Assembly (NCBI RefSeq): GCF_002811765.1
Contig: NZ_NPDR01000004.1
Location: forward strand, 1-64,000
Direction of reading: 5' to 3'
Source of the DNA: Leptospira saintgironsiae
Lineage (GTDB): Bacteria; Spirochaetota; Leptospiria; Leptospirales; Leptospiraceae
DNA: 64,000 nt
Under the pieces are notes generated by a model, which was not told the origin of the DNA, made no database searches, and saw only the letters and a program-made list of their open reading frames with translations. Numbering within the stretch: position 1 is the stretch's first letter; every line of letters starts with the position of its first letter. Positions 16,574 to 28,720 of the stretch are shown piece after piece. The translations under genes were made by a program, and so were the position numbers.

Positions 16574-18018
16574 TTTGATTTTGAATTCTCCAAATACAAT
16601 AGTCTTTCTCTATCTTTACTATTCGCATTGATGTTTTTTAAGAAACCTTCGTTGGTAGAATTTTCGAGTAATCTTCTTACCAGATAAGCCATACCGGGGA
16701 TCACTTCTCCAATAGGAGAATATTCTCTGACAGAAATTCCTAAACTACGAATTGCTTGCTTGTAGGAGTTCCCCATTCCGTATAACATCTGTACTTCAAA
16801 AAAGTTTTCTGGGACTGAATATTCTGCTGCTTTAACAAATGCGGAGGAAAGACTCCTTATATTATGGGAACCGAATGCAGGTCTAATATGAGGATAGGAT
16901 TTTAATAAGAGCGCTGAACATTCTTCGTAATTTCTATCTGTTTCAGACTTTATAAGAAAAACAGGAGGTTCCCATCCTTTTTGGGCAGATTGGGTCATTT
17001 CATATTCCCAATAAGCTCCTTTTACCAAACGAACAGTTAGCGGATATTTTCGTTTTTTAGAATATTCTATTACTCTTTGCAGATCTTTCTGAGAAACTTT
17101 TAGATATGCTTGGACCACTATCCCGAAATGTGGATAGTCTTGGAACTCTGGCTCTGCAAAGATACGAAATGCAGTGTCCATTATAATATCTTTGGTCTCA
17201 TACTGCTCCATATCCAAATTGATAAAAATATTTTTGGAAACTGCAGAGCTAAGGATTGGCCTTAACTTCTTCATTAAATGAGTTACAGAAGATTCATGTG
17301 CAAGCGGATCCAATTGAGAATATAAAGAGGAACATTTTACCGAAACGTTCCCTGTTGGTTCTCCTGGAAATTGAGAGTCGCGTATTTCTGAAATTTCTTT
17401 ATCCTTGGAAACTTCTTCCAATAAAAGTAAATACTCAGAGATATAACGTTCTGCTTCTTTTTCAGAAAGTACAGCTTCTCCTAATATATCTATTGTAGAG
17501 CAGATCCCATTTTTGTATCTATCTATGATCTTTTTACGATCAGAACCGTAAGTCCTTCCTAAGATAAAAAATTTTGCTGTAAGTCTGATCCCGATCTTAG
17601 CGCCTACTGCGACGAATACCGAGCTGAGTGGATTTGATAAAAGTAAGGAAAGAAATAACAGGATCCATTTAGGAAGTTCTGTAGGAGTTTCAACAAAATA
17701 GATCCGGATATAACGAGAGATAGAAGAAAGAGAACTAAGGCTCGGGAATAGATCTGCAAATCTAAATGCTTGCAGCTTTAGAAGAGGACGGTTTTCCAAA
17801 AATAAAAGACTTTTAGAAAACAATCTATATGTACTAAAAAAACTGTCTTCGAAAGAATCACTTAAACGAAATAATTCCTTTCCTTTTTCCAGGATCTTAT
17901 CTTGAAGATCCGGTGAAGAAGTAATTATTTTAGGTTCGTTTTCTTCTGTAGCCTTCATTCTATTTTGTTCTGATCCAAGCGGTTTTGCCATGCGAACCTT
18001 TCTGAAAAGCTTTTGCAT
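16570..18018 (-). CDS. Proline dehydrogenase (PutA-type domain, stand-alone)
   Basis: 482 residues. The FAD-binding barrel of proline dehydrogenase covers roughly 200-475, with VSVKCSSLYSQLDPL, FINLDMEQYETKD, TVRLVKGAYWEYE, FGSHNIRS and the diagnostic C-terminal segment PGMAYLVRRLLENSTNEGF. These blocks resemble the PRODH domain of bifunctional PutA more than the short Bacillus-type enzyme. It passes electrons from proline to quinone and the product goes to the dehydrogenase encoded immediately downstream (4-nt overlap). The N-terminal 200 residues are helical and less conserved. Met10 and Met21 are alternative starts. Confidence 0.9.
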   Translation of the reverse strand: MQKLFRKVRMAKPLGSEQNRMKATEENEPKIITSSPDLQDKILEKGKELFRLSDSFEDSFFSTYRLFSKSLLFLENRPLLKLQAFRFADLFPSLSSLSSISRYIRIYFVETPTELPKWILLFLSLLLSNPLSSVFVAVGAKIGIRLTAKFFILGRTYGSDRKKIIDRYKNGICSTIDILGEAVLSEKEAERYISEYLLLLEEVSKDKEISEIRDSQFPGEPTGNVSVKCSSLYSQLDPLAHESSVTHLMKKLRPILSSAVSKNIFINLDMEQYETKDIIMDTAFRIFAEPEFQDYPHFGIVVQAYLKVSQKDLQRVIEYSKKRKYPLTVRLVKGAYWEYEMTQSAQKGWEPPVFLIKSETDRNYEECSALLLKSYPHIRPAFGSHNIRSLSSAFVKAAEYSVPENFFEVQMLYGMGNSYKQAIRSLGISVREYSPIGEVIPGMAYLVRRLLENSTNEGFLKNINANSKDRERLLYLENSKSK

Positions 18019-18104
18019 CCACTATTCCCAAACCAAATATTACGAGTTGGAAAAAAGCTTTGCCTTTTGGGCAAATAGACAGTCAAAGTTCGGTAGGCCA
18101 GCTA

Positions 18105-19301
18105 ATGAATATCCTAACACATTCTACCATAAATTTTTATAAGGAGCTTCCTGAGATTTCCCAATTTTCTGAAGTTACGAACAGTAAACATTATAGAAAG
18201 GTTCCAGATGATTGGATTGTGATCGTTACAGACATAGTAAAATCTACGGAAGCGATTTTAGAAGGTAGATATAAGGATGTGAATATGGCCGGGGGGCTGA
18301 CCTTGATGGGGATCACAAATCTTCTCAAGGATATGGAGTTTCCTTTTTTCTTTGGGGGGGATGGAGTTACCATCTTGCTTCCCGGCTCTAGATTAAATGA
18401 GGTCCGGGACATTCTTGCGGATACAAGAGAATTTGTAAGAGATTACTTTAAGATGGATCTTCGGATAGGATTTGTACCCGTCTCTGATATTTATGAAGCG
18501 GGTTACAGTCTTACCATGGCTAAACTTAGGATCTCCAAACATTATACTCAGGCTGTTTTGGGTGGGACCGGTGTAGCTTATGCAGAGATTAAGATAAAAG
18601 AACCAAACTCTAAATATCTAACAGATAATTCTTATATTCCAAATATCCGAGCTGATTTTTCAGGTTTTACTTGTAGATGGAAAGATATCCAAAGTCCTAA
18701 GGGAGAAATGGTCTCGCTTATCGTTAAGATCAATTCTGATTCCGATTCAGAAGCTGCAAAAACTCTTTCTGGTCTATTATCCATGATCGATTCCTTATAC
18801 GGTTCTGAAAGGGAATATCATCCACTAAGAGAGGAAAATCTGATCATAGAACATTCTTCTTCCGTTTTGAATAATGAAGCGATAGCATCTTCTAAAGGAA
18901 ATAGTATATTAAGAAAACTATATCTATGGAAGATTAAATTCGAGACTTTTGGTGCAGAACTTGCGATCCGATGGAATCTTCCTCTAAAAGCGTTTCATTA
19001 TAAACTAAATAAGTTAAAGAACTATCAGATCATCTCTTCCGATTTTAGGAAGTTTGACGGAACTTTTAAGATGGTATTTGCAACGGATACTATAGATAGA
19101 AAAAAATTGGAATCCAGTTTGGCAGAAGCGGAGAAGTCCGGCAAATTACATTTTGGGATCCATATTTCTGATAGAGCATTGATGACTTGTCTATTGCATG
19201 CAGGAACAGAAAGAGAAGTTCATTTTATAGATGGGGCAGGCGGTGGTTATGCTTTGGCCGCAACAGTTCTCAAGAAAAAACTGCAGGCTGTAGCAGCATA
19301 A
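18105..19301 (+). CDS. DUF3095 family protein (nucleotidyl cyclase-like)
   Basis: 398 residues from the ATG at 18105. The sequence NFYKELPEISQF then DDWIVIVTDIVKST and FFGGDGVTILLP is typical of DUF3095 proteins, whose N-terminal half resembles class III nucleotidyl cyclases: Asp in VTDIVKST and the GGDG turn occupy metal and substrate-like positions. Whether it makes a cyclic nucleotide is unknown. A longer TTG start at 18060 is possible, but family members begin just before the NFY segment. The C-terminal third is helical and ends in a Gly-rich turn. It is divergent from the proline operon. Confidence 0.85.
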   Translation: MNILTHSTINFYKELPEISQFSEVTNSKHYRKVPDDWIVIVTDIVKSTEAILEGRYKDVNMAGGLTLMGITNLLKDMEFPFFFGGDGVTILLPGSRLNEVRDILADTREFVRDYFKMDLRIGFVPVSDIYEAGYSLTMAKLRISKHYTQAVLGGTGVAYAEIKIKEPNSKYLTDNSYIPNIRADFSGFTCRWKDIQSPKGEMVSLIVKINSDSDSEAAKTLSGLLSMIDSLYGSEREYHPLREENLIIEHSSSVLNNEAIASSKGNSILRKLYLWKIKFETFGAELAIRWNLPLKAFHYKLNKLKNYQIISSDFRKFDGTFKMVFATDTIDRKKLESSLAEAEKSGKLHFGIHISDRALMTCLLHAGTEREVHFIDGAGGGYALAATVLKKKLQAVAA

Positions 19302-19302
19302 T

Positions 19303-19866
19303 CTAAGGGCAGCTATAGCCGCTAGATTGGGTTGCAGTATTCGAATATATTTTTGCAAATTCGGACATACTGACCAAGGTGGAGGAAAGTGTGAGCATAT
19401 ATGTTCCGCTAGCGTCTGCACTATTTCCCCAATCCCTTCCGACTGCTAAAGAATAAGGCCCAGCACTCGGGATAGAAACTGCAATAGTGTCGCTTATATT
19501 CTGTCCTCCACATTCTCTGTCGGTTGTAGCTCCGTTGATCAAATTTGTTCCATTTAAGGCGGAGCCAGAAAATAAAGCTAGTCTTACAACCGAGTCACCA
19601 GTAACCGAATTCACTGCGATAGTTACAGTGTCCGCTTGGTTTAGGTTTAGACTATATACGTTTTGGCAGTTGATAGAAAGTGAGCAGTGCCAATAATCGG
19701 AGCTTGCTTGGTTCGATTGAGGTGTACTGAAAATGATCTGTGAAAAACTAAGATCTACTGCTGCGCCTGGTAGTGATTTAGAAGCGTCGAACGCGATTGG
19801 ATTTGCTTTATCACATGCAATAATTATGGAAAAGATGACAAAAGAAATGTAAAACCGAGGGACCAT
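19303..19866 (-). CDS. Hypothetical lipoprotein
   Basis: 187 residues beginning at the ATG at 19866, which follows GGAGAAAGAAG. The signal peptide ends in IIAC, a good lipobox (Cys17). The mature part is beta-rich with a TVTIAVNSVTGDSVVRLALF stretch and a late TYMLTL strand, resembling the bacterial pre-peptidase C-terminal type beta-sandwich, though that is only a resemblance. Four more cysteines could pair. It is convergent with the DUF3095 gene. Confidence 0.75.
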   Translation of the reverse strand: MVPRFYISFVIFSIIIACDKANPIAFDASKSLPGAAVDLSFSQIIFSTPQSNQASSDYWHCSLSINCQNVYSLNLNQADTVTIAVNSVTGDSVVRLALFSGSALNGTNLINGATTDRECGGQNISDTIAVSIPSAGPYSLAVGRDWGNSADASGTYMLTLSSTLVSMSEFAKIYSNTATQSSGYSCP

Positions 19867-19978
19867 CTTCTTTCTCCGTTGCTTAATTATAACAAACAAG
19901 ATGGAAATTAGTTTCTATAAAATTAAAAAATCCACGGTCAGTAATTTATTTTTCTCCTCCAGAATCATTCTAAATCGA

Positions 19979-20380
19979 TTAGGAGCAGCTAAAAGATGGC
20001 AGGCTTTTGCATTCTTTTGTTTCCGGGCTGCAACATTCCAGAGAGTATATTAGGGAATTTTTATATTCTTCCAGAACTTTTATCTTGGATTCTATCTCAT
20101 TGACCTTTTGTTTGGCAACGTTTTCATAATCGGCACAGTCCCTTCTTCCTTCATCTATCAAAGATAGAAGTTCTTTTATTTCTCGGAGAGTAAATCCTGA
20201 ACCTTGGGCCTTCGAGATAAAACCCAATTTTTTTAGATCCGATTCGGAATAGATCCTATAATTATTTGTATGTCTATGAGAACGGATCAACCCTTCTTTT
20301 TCATAATAGCGGATAGTATCCGTTGAAACTCCTACCTTCTCCGCCAATTGGCCTATTAAAAAATTTCTGTTTTCTTGCAT
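19979..20380 (-). CDS. MerR family metal-responsive regulator (MerR/ZntR/CadR type)
   Basis: 133 residues. The N-terminal winged helix (LIGQLAEKVGVSTDTIRYYE, then YRIYSESDLKKLGFI) is diagnostic for MerR. The dimerisation helix is followed by metal-ligand-type cysteines: Cys82, the Cys116-Cys117 pair, Cys124 and Cys132. Cys82 and Cys117 match MerR ligand positions, while the CC pair is like ZntR/CadR. It should sense a divalent soft metal (Hg, Cd, Pb or Zn). It is divergent from the gene at 20460, whose promoter carries a classical MerR dyad, and lies next to a heavy-metal efflux operon. Confidence 0.92.
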   Translation of the reverse strand: MQENRNFLIGQLAEKVGVSTDTIRYYEKEGLIRSHRHTNNYRIYSESDLKKLGFISKAQGSGFTLREIKELLSLIDEGRRDCADYENVAKQKVNEIESKIKVLEEYKNSLIYSLECCSPETKECKSLPSFSCS

Positions 20381-20399
20381 AAAATTTTTGTCCCTGCTA

Positions 20400-20431
20400 T
20401 TGACCTTGGACCTAACTCCAACCTGTATATT
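20400..20431 (+). promoter_or_regulatory. MerR-type promoter with operator dyad in the spacer
   Basis: The -35 TTGACC (20400-20405) and -10 TATATT (20426-20431) are separated by an overlong 20-nt spacer containing a perfect dyad TTGGA (20406-20410), 6 nt, TCCAA (20417-20421). An overlong spacer with a centred dyad is the hallmark of promoters activated by MerR proteins through DNA unwinding. It drives the gene at 20460. Confidence 0.8.
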
Positions 20432-20459
20432 GGACCTGTTTTCAGTCAGGAGGTTGACT

Positions 20460-21026
20460 ATGTTAACAAAAAAAGAAATGCCTATCGCCTGTAATTTAAC
20501 AGTATTTACAAGTGAGGAGAGAAGGTCCCATATATTGCGTTCCGAAAAAGTATTGGATCGTGCTAAAGGATTTTTGGAATCGGAAGAAGGATTGGAGCTT
20601 TACTTTGATCATTCTTTATTTGCAGAAGAACTAAGGGAATGGTTTTCCAAAGAACAGCAATGTTGTCCTTTTCTGGAATTTAAATTGGAAAAAAATCAGA
20701 ATGGGCATACGATCAAAATTTCTTCCAGTAAAGATGGGATCGATTTTTTTAGATCCGCCTTTCTAAATCGTAAACAGAAGAATATTATAACTCCGACCAA
20801 GCACAAATCATTCGCTAAACTTTCCGTATTGCTTGCTGGGATCTTATGTTTATCTTGTTTAGCACCTTTACTTTTTGGCTGGTTCTCCGCAGAATTTTTA
20901 GGAAATCTTTTGGATCTAGAAAGATATATGGTCCCAGTGATTGGGGTTGCAGTTTCAGGTATATGGTTTTGGTTTTCTTTTAAAAAGAATAAAGAATCCC
21001 AAAAATCATCCGGCTGCGGATGTTAA
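20460..21026 (+). CDS. CCPF-domain protein fused to a MerT/MerF-like membrane hairpin
   Basis: 188 residues from an ATG preceded by AGGAGG at ideal distance. Residues 1-110 form a soluble domain with PIACNLTVF near the start and WFSKEQQCCPFLEF (Cys pair near 67-68), a pattern of a small uncharacterised family. The rest contains two hydrophobic helices joined by a short loop: the first has CLSCLAPLLFGW, then FLGNLLDLERY and a second helix. This order of cysteines, Pro-Leu and the LxxLExY loop resembles MerT/MerF mercury transporters. The C terminus ends in GCGC. It is under the MerR-type promoter at 20400, so metal transport or binding is inferred. Confidence 0.65.
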   Translation: MLTKKEMPIACNLTVFTSEERRSHILRSEKVLDRAKGFLESEEGLELYFDHSLFAEELREWFSKEQQCCPFLEFKLEKNQNGHTIKISSSKDGIDFFRSAFLNRKQKNIITPTKHKSFAKLSVLLAGILCLSCLAPLLFGWFSAEFLGNLLDLERYMVPVIGVAVSGIWFWFSFKKNKESQKSSGCGC

Positions 21027-21050
21027 TCACAACCGAATGATAAACTTGGT

Positions 21051-24158
<3,108 letters not shown>

Positions 24159-25455
24159 TGCCCATTACTCCTAAAATATCTTTTTCGTTCGTAATATAAA
24201 GTAGGTTCAGAAGACTTTCCAAATGTGAAATTTGGGCGTCCAAAACCGCATGATGTGTTTCGTGTAGCTGGTTTTCCAACTCCAGGTAACTTATAAGTTG
24301 AATCCTTCCTCGTTTGAACTCCATGTCTGCGAAGTTCAGATCCCTATCGATCCGATCCAGTTGGGTAAGATCATATAGTTTCAGATTCATTTTGGATTGT
24401 TCGTATTCCAGAAATGCCTGGTTGAAGGAAGTATGTATTAAATTTTCTTGATATATTAGCCTATCTTGCTTGGACTTCATATTGGTCTCTGCTGAGGCTA
24501 CTTTGTTTTGGAATTGGTCCCAAACTGGAATCCTGAACTTCAATCCAAAATCGTAAAACCTGTTGGCGACCCCGGATTTATCTTCTCCGATCTGACTAGT
24601 GATAGAATAATCAGGATATTTCTCTAAGTTTGCCAATCTGAGTTCTGTTCGAGCCTTATCCAATTCTCCTTTTGCGGCAAGGATTGTGGGGTTTTGGGAA
24701 ACCGCTCTTTTTTCCAAATCTTTGCGATCGAATTTTACTCCGGATCTAAAATAAGGGATTTTTAGATTTGGAACGAATTCTTGCCTTAAATACAAGTTTA
24801 AGGATTCGTAATCCTTTGCAGCTCCTAGTTCGAGATCATTAAAATGTTTTCTTAGGGCCAAAATTTTGGTTTCTATGATGAACAAATCTGTTTTTGCCTG
24901 AGGAGTAAAGAACGGTCTTGCCTTGATATAACTTTCGATCAAGGAAAGTCTTTTAAGTCTTTCTTTTACATGGTTCTTCTTATCTGCCGCTACCAAGTAA
25001 CGATATGCAAATTTGATCGAGCTCAGTCGGATCGAATTGAAGGCTTCAATTTGTTGGACTTCCTTGATCTTGGAATCATTATCTACCAAAAGTTGTTTGA
25101 GTTCCTTCCTTCCCGGAAAATAAACTGGCTGCTCTATTTGGAGGGCATATTCAGCTCCTGATTCGTCGGCCGCCTTTCTTTGACCGTAATCAATATAAAC
25201 AGAAGGGTTCTGGGTCCTACCTTCCTGCCTTCTTTTATAAAAAAGGCTTTCTAAGTCGGAATGGATCGCGGTGAGTAATGGAGAATTTTTCTCCGCGATT
25301 GACATGATGGAATTTAAGTCTAATTCTTTTGCTGTATCATTCTCCGACGCTTGGGCAGGGAGAAGCGACATCCAAAAAAAAGATAAAAATACGAGTATAT
25401 AATAAAAACGCACAATAACCTCACATTATAAAAACAGAAAATTATAATGTGAGAT

Positions 25456-25815
25456 CTAAATCAAAATTCTGATAAAAGAAAGGTGAGTAATAGTTTCCGA
25501 GCTGGAAAGTTTTTGGAATTCTATCTGGAAAGGATAGAAGGATGAGATATGGGCTAAATCTTCTAAACCTATTCTAAAATGTTCAATAACTTGAACAGGA
25601 AAGGATAGAATGGAGCGGGAATCTTCTATTTCTTTTTTAATAGAAACAAGATCCCAATCGCATACAGGTCCGCTATCTCTGTTTTGATCTTGGTGGCAGG
25701 GAGAAGATTCCGAGACACTTGCTTCAATTTCGCAAAAAGGACCGCAATTAAATGCAGGTACGAGAATAGAAAGTAAGGCGCAAGCCACCAGAACTTTCAA
25801 TGATCTCGATTTCAT
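25456..25815 (-). CDS. Small exported cysteine-containing protein, first gene of the metal-efflux operon
   Basis: 119 residues. A signal segment (about 1-20) is followed by a short region with CGPFCEIE, SPCHQDQNRD and VCDWD, giving four cysteines, one histidine and several acidic residues close together, a likely metal-binding patch. The second half is mixed with no motif. It is 42 nt upstream of the TolC gene on the same strand. It is too short to be the membrane-fusion adaptor. A periplasmic metal-sensing or binding role is a guess from context. Confidence 0.65.
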   Translation of the reverse strand: MKSRSLKVLVACALLSILVPAFNCGPFCEIEASVSESSPCHQDQNRDSGPVCDWDLVSIKKEIEDSRSILSFPVQVIEHFRIGLEDLAHISSFYPFQIEFQKLSSSETITHLSFIRILI

Positions 25816-25858
25816 TCTTCCAGAGTAACAGTCGGCTCAATAAAGTAAATTGAAAAAA

Positions 25859-26335
25859 CTACCGGCCGACCTTGCGTTTTGTCGTAGTTTTCTTAACTGC
25901 ACGTTTGACTGATTTTTTGCGGGCAGCTTTTTTCTTCGCAACTGCCTTCTTAGTGGAGGAAGAGACTTTTGATTTTGTGACCTTCTTCTTTGGAACGGTT
26001 TTCTTTTTTAAAGAAGCGGCTTTGTTTGCTTCTGCTAAAGATTTTCTGAACCAGAATACAAGGTCTTCATCATCTTCTAAAATTTCTTCTGGGACTTCCC
26101 AATAAGAAACTCTGACAAGTTTGCCGTCCTTTCCCGCATAAGTAAAGGGAGCCATTCCTGCGGTTTCATATTCTGCTTGGTTGGATTGTCCTACTCTGAA
26201 ATATAAACGGTCTTTGATGACCATTGCAAAGATTTGAGATCCGGAATAGACTCCGAAACCTCCGAACATATTTTTATAAGATAATGGACCGCAGGCTTTT
26301 AATCTGTCTTGGACATGTGTAAGAAAAGAACTCAT
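25859..26335 (-). CDS. TfoX N-terminal domain protein with histone-like basic tail
   Basis: 158 residues. Residues 1-100 form a TfoX/Sxy N-terminal domain, recognised by KNMFGGFGVYSGSQIFAMV, DRLYFRV and the FTYAGKDG/SYWEVPEE strands. The last 45 residues are almost all Lys, Ala, Arg, Thr and Ser (KKK, RKKS repeats), like eukaryotic H1 or bacterial histone-like tails, and should bind nucleic acid. Stand-alone TfoX_N proteins are common but poorly understood. Competence regulation as in Haemophilus Sxy should not be assumed. Confidence 0.85.
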   Translation of the reverse strand: MSSFLTHVQDRLKACGPLSYKNMFGGFGVYSGSQIFAMVIKDRLYFRVGQSNQAEYETAGMAPFTYAGKDGKLVRVSYWEVPEEILEDDEDLVFWFRKSLAEANKAASLKKKTVPKKKVTKSKVSSSTKKAVAKKKAARKKSVKRAVKKTTTKRKVGR

Positions 26336-26390
26336 AGGCCAGAGATTGTCTCTAAATACAATAAATTGACAAGAAAAAAATTCGTAACTT

Positions 26391-28658
26391 TTAGAGGACT
26401 GCTTTTAATTTATCCAATACTTGTCCATTCTTCTCTAATGTTCCGAAAGAAAGGACTTGAGTAGGACAATTTACCACGCAGGCTGAACATCTGACACATT
26501 GAACACTGTCCATTGGTCTTCCCTTATTGGCGTAATTCATTACATCAATTCCTTGGTGACAAACTGATGTGCAAATATTACAAGAGATACATTTTTTTTT
26601 CTCGGAGAAGATCCGGAACTTACTGAACTTAGCGTAGATATGCATAAGTGCAGAAAGTGGACAGAACATTCTGCACCATATCCTGCCGGAGAACATAAAA
26701 TATGCTCCGACTCCTACAACTCCACCTAGGCCTAGGTCCACAATCAAATCATAATATACTTTGACTGAGTCGGCGCCAAATTCTAAGGGCCAGAAAAATT
26801 GTCCTGAACTTCCTACTAATTTTGCAATAGTGAGAATCGCGGCAATGAGTAAGATCCATTGGCCCGAATGTTCTAGTTTATATGCCAATTTTCCATGAGG
26901 CATTCTGTTTCTATATTCATCACCTAGGGTTTCTGCCAAACCACCGCAGGAACAGATCCATCCACAATATGCACCTTTCCCATACTTATATACAATAAAT
27001 GGGATTAGTCCGAAACTCATTAGAAATCCATAAATTAACCAGAAGGTAGTGATCCCTCCGTCGTATAATACTCCCATATTCAATGGCCAGGCCAAGATGA
27101 ATCCATAAGCTTTCCAATAGGCACCATCAGGAAACACCTGAGTAAGTAAAAACCCATTAGAAGGTCCTAATAATCCTTTGTCTCCCAAGAAAGGAAGAAT
27201 GATCTCTGGCAATAGGAATAGAGGAAAGATCTGAATTAAGATTAGAGTAATTGTTTGTAATTTTATATATTGTGTTGGTCTTACCTGGATTCTTCTGATC
27301 CCGAAGAATAGTATGGTTGTGGAATATAAAACTGTATAATGAAAACTAGGATATTTCCCGAATAAATAAAATCCTATATATTTTGCACTTAAATATACGA
27401 AGGAGAAATAAAGTGCTGCAGAAAGTAGATAAAGATTTTTGAATGTTCTCCATCTCCAAGAAAAGAATGTCTCTTTGGAAAGTAAAAATCTGCTGGAAGA
27501 GAGAGCAAATACTATCCCAGAAGCTAATGCTGCCCAGGAATACCAAAAGGCAGCATAAAAAGATGCTTTTCCAAAATATAAAAATAATGCAAAGGAAAAT
27601 AAGGAAACAAATCCAAGTACTTCTTTGGAATTGAATGAGTTTTTAATCTTTATTCCTAATTTTTTGAGAAAGGAGAGCGGCGCCTCTGAGCCGATCAATA
27701 CTAAGGAAGAATCTATTTTTTCCTTTCTTGTTTTGTTTCCTTGTTTCAGTAGAACTTGTTTAGATTCGAATTTTTCTGGATTAGAATTTGGTAAAAATTG
27801 GATCTTATTTTCTTGGATTGCTTTTTGGAATTTAAGTTTATTCTCTTCTTTTGGTCTAGAAATTTCAGATTCTCTATAAGATAAAGTGACGGAAGAAGAA
27901 ATATCAACCAAGGATAATGCAGCTTCTATTGCGCTGTCTCCTCCTCCTATGACCAATGTATTTTGTCCCTGAAAGTCTTGAGGATCAATCAGTCTATGGA
28001 AAACATTTTCTTGGTCTTCTCCAGTAATTCCTAGGCGTCTGCTATCTCCTGATTTTCCGATTGCGAGTAGGACATAAGAAGAATTGAATTTTTTCCCAGA
28101 CTCTGTTTGGATCTCAAATCCAGACTCGGAATCTTTGGAAGGAAGAATGGACTCTACCTTCTCCCCATTTAAAATTGGAAGTTTATGCTTTTTTAATACT
28201 GATTCCAAGGAATCTAAAAGATCTTCCTTGGTTGTATCTTTGATCTGAATGGGGGAATCCACTTCCAGTTCGGAAGGTTCTGCAAAGATAGGTTTTCCTT
28301 TGGGATAACTTGTGACCGTATGAAATGGTTGGTTTGCCTCTAGGATAAGAAAGTCGAGTCCGTTCTTCTTTGCTTCAATACCCGCTGCAATGCCCGAAGG
28401 CCCAGCACCAACGATCAAAACATCTAAGATTCCTTTTGTTCTCTTTTTAGGTTTTTGAAGAATATTACGGATCGCTGAAACACCGCTTTGCACAGAATAT
28501 TTTAAAAGAGGAACACCAGTCAGATCTCCTGAGATATAAATTCCTGGGATTGAACTCTCGAATTCTGAATTTGTTTCAGGATATTTTTCGGCATCGCCTT
28601 GCGGGGCGTTATTATTCAACCAATCAAAATATTTAGGAACGAATGATAATAGGCTCAT
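26391..28658 (-). CDS. Flavin-dependent NAD(P) reductase fused to NapH-like polyferredoxin membrane domain
   Basis: 755 residues. Residues about 35-60 contain YISGDLTGVPLL, an FAD-contacting motif that normally ends a thioredoxin-reductase-type domain. Then come the FAD Rossmann GAGPSG (84-89) and an NAD(P) site VIGGGDSAIEAAL (about 226). From residue 350 on there are several membrane helices with CGWICSCGGL and WCRMFCPLSAL (NapH/RnfA-like turns), then two [4Fe-4S] motifs, CISCNICTSVCHQG and CVRCSACVVNCP. It should move electrons between NAD(P)H/FAD, a quinone pool and an unknown acceptor. The motif order is unusual (see findings). It is monocistronic on the minus strand. Confidence 0.88.
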   Translation of the reverse strand: MSLLSFVPKYFDWLNNNAPQGDAEKYPETNSEFESSIPGIYISGDLTGVPLLKYSVQSGVSAIRNILQKPKKRTKGILDVLIVGAGPSGIAAGIEAKKNGLDFLILEANQPFHTVTSYPKGKPIFAEPSELEVDSPIQIKDTTKEDLLDSLESVLKKHKLPILNGEKVESILPSKDSESGFEIQTESGKKFNSSYVLLAIGKSGDSRRLGITGEDQENVFHRLIDPQDFQGQNTLVIGGGDSAIEAALSLVDISSSVTLSYRESEISRPKEENKLKFQKAIQENKIQFLPNSNPEKFESKQVLLKQGNKTRKEKIDSSLVLIGSEAPLSFLKKLGIKIKNSFNSKEVLGFVSLFSFALFLYFGKASFYAAFWYSWAALASGIVFALSSSRFLLSKETFFSWRWRTFKNLYLLSAALYFSFVYLSAKYIGFYLFGKYPSFHYTVLYSTTILFFGIRRIQVRPTQYIKLQTITLILIQIFPLFLLPEIILPFLGDKGLLGPSNGFLLTQVFPDGAYWKAYGFILAWPLNMGVLYDGGITTFWLIYGFLMSFGLIPFIVYKYGKGAYCGWICSCGGLAETLGDEYRNRMPHGKLAYKLEHSGQWILLIAAILTIAKLVGSSGQFFWPLEFGADSVKVYYDLIVDLGLGGVVGVGAYFMFSGRIWCRMFCPLSALMHIYAKFSKFRIFSEKKKCISCNICTSVCHQGIDVMNYANKGRPMDSVQCVRCSACVVNCPTQVLSFGTLEKNGQVLDKLKAVL

Positions 28659-28720
28659 AACTATTACAGATATTAGAAATCGGCTTGCCCGCTCTGATCT
28701 AAAAAGAAAACTCCTGTTGG

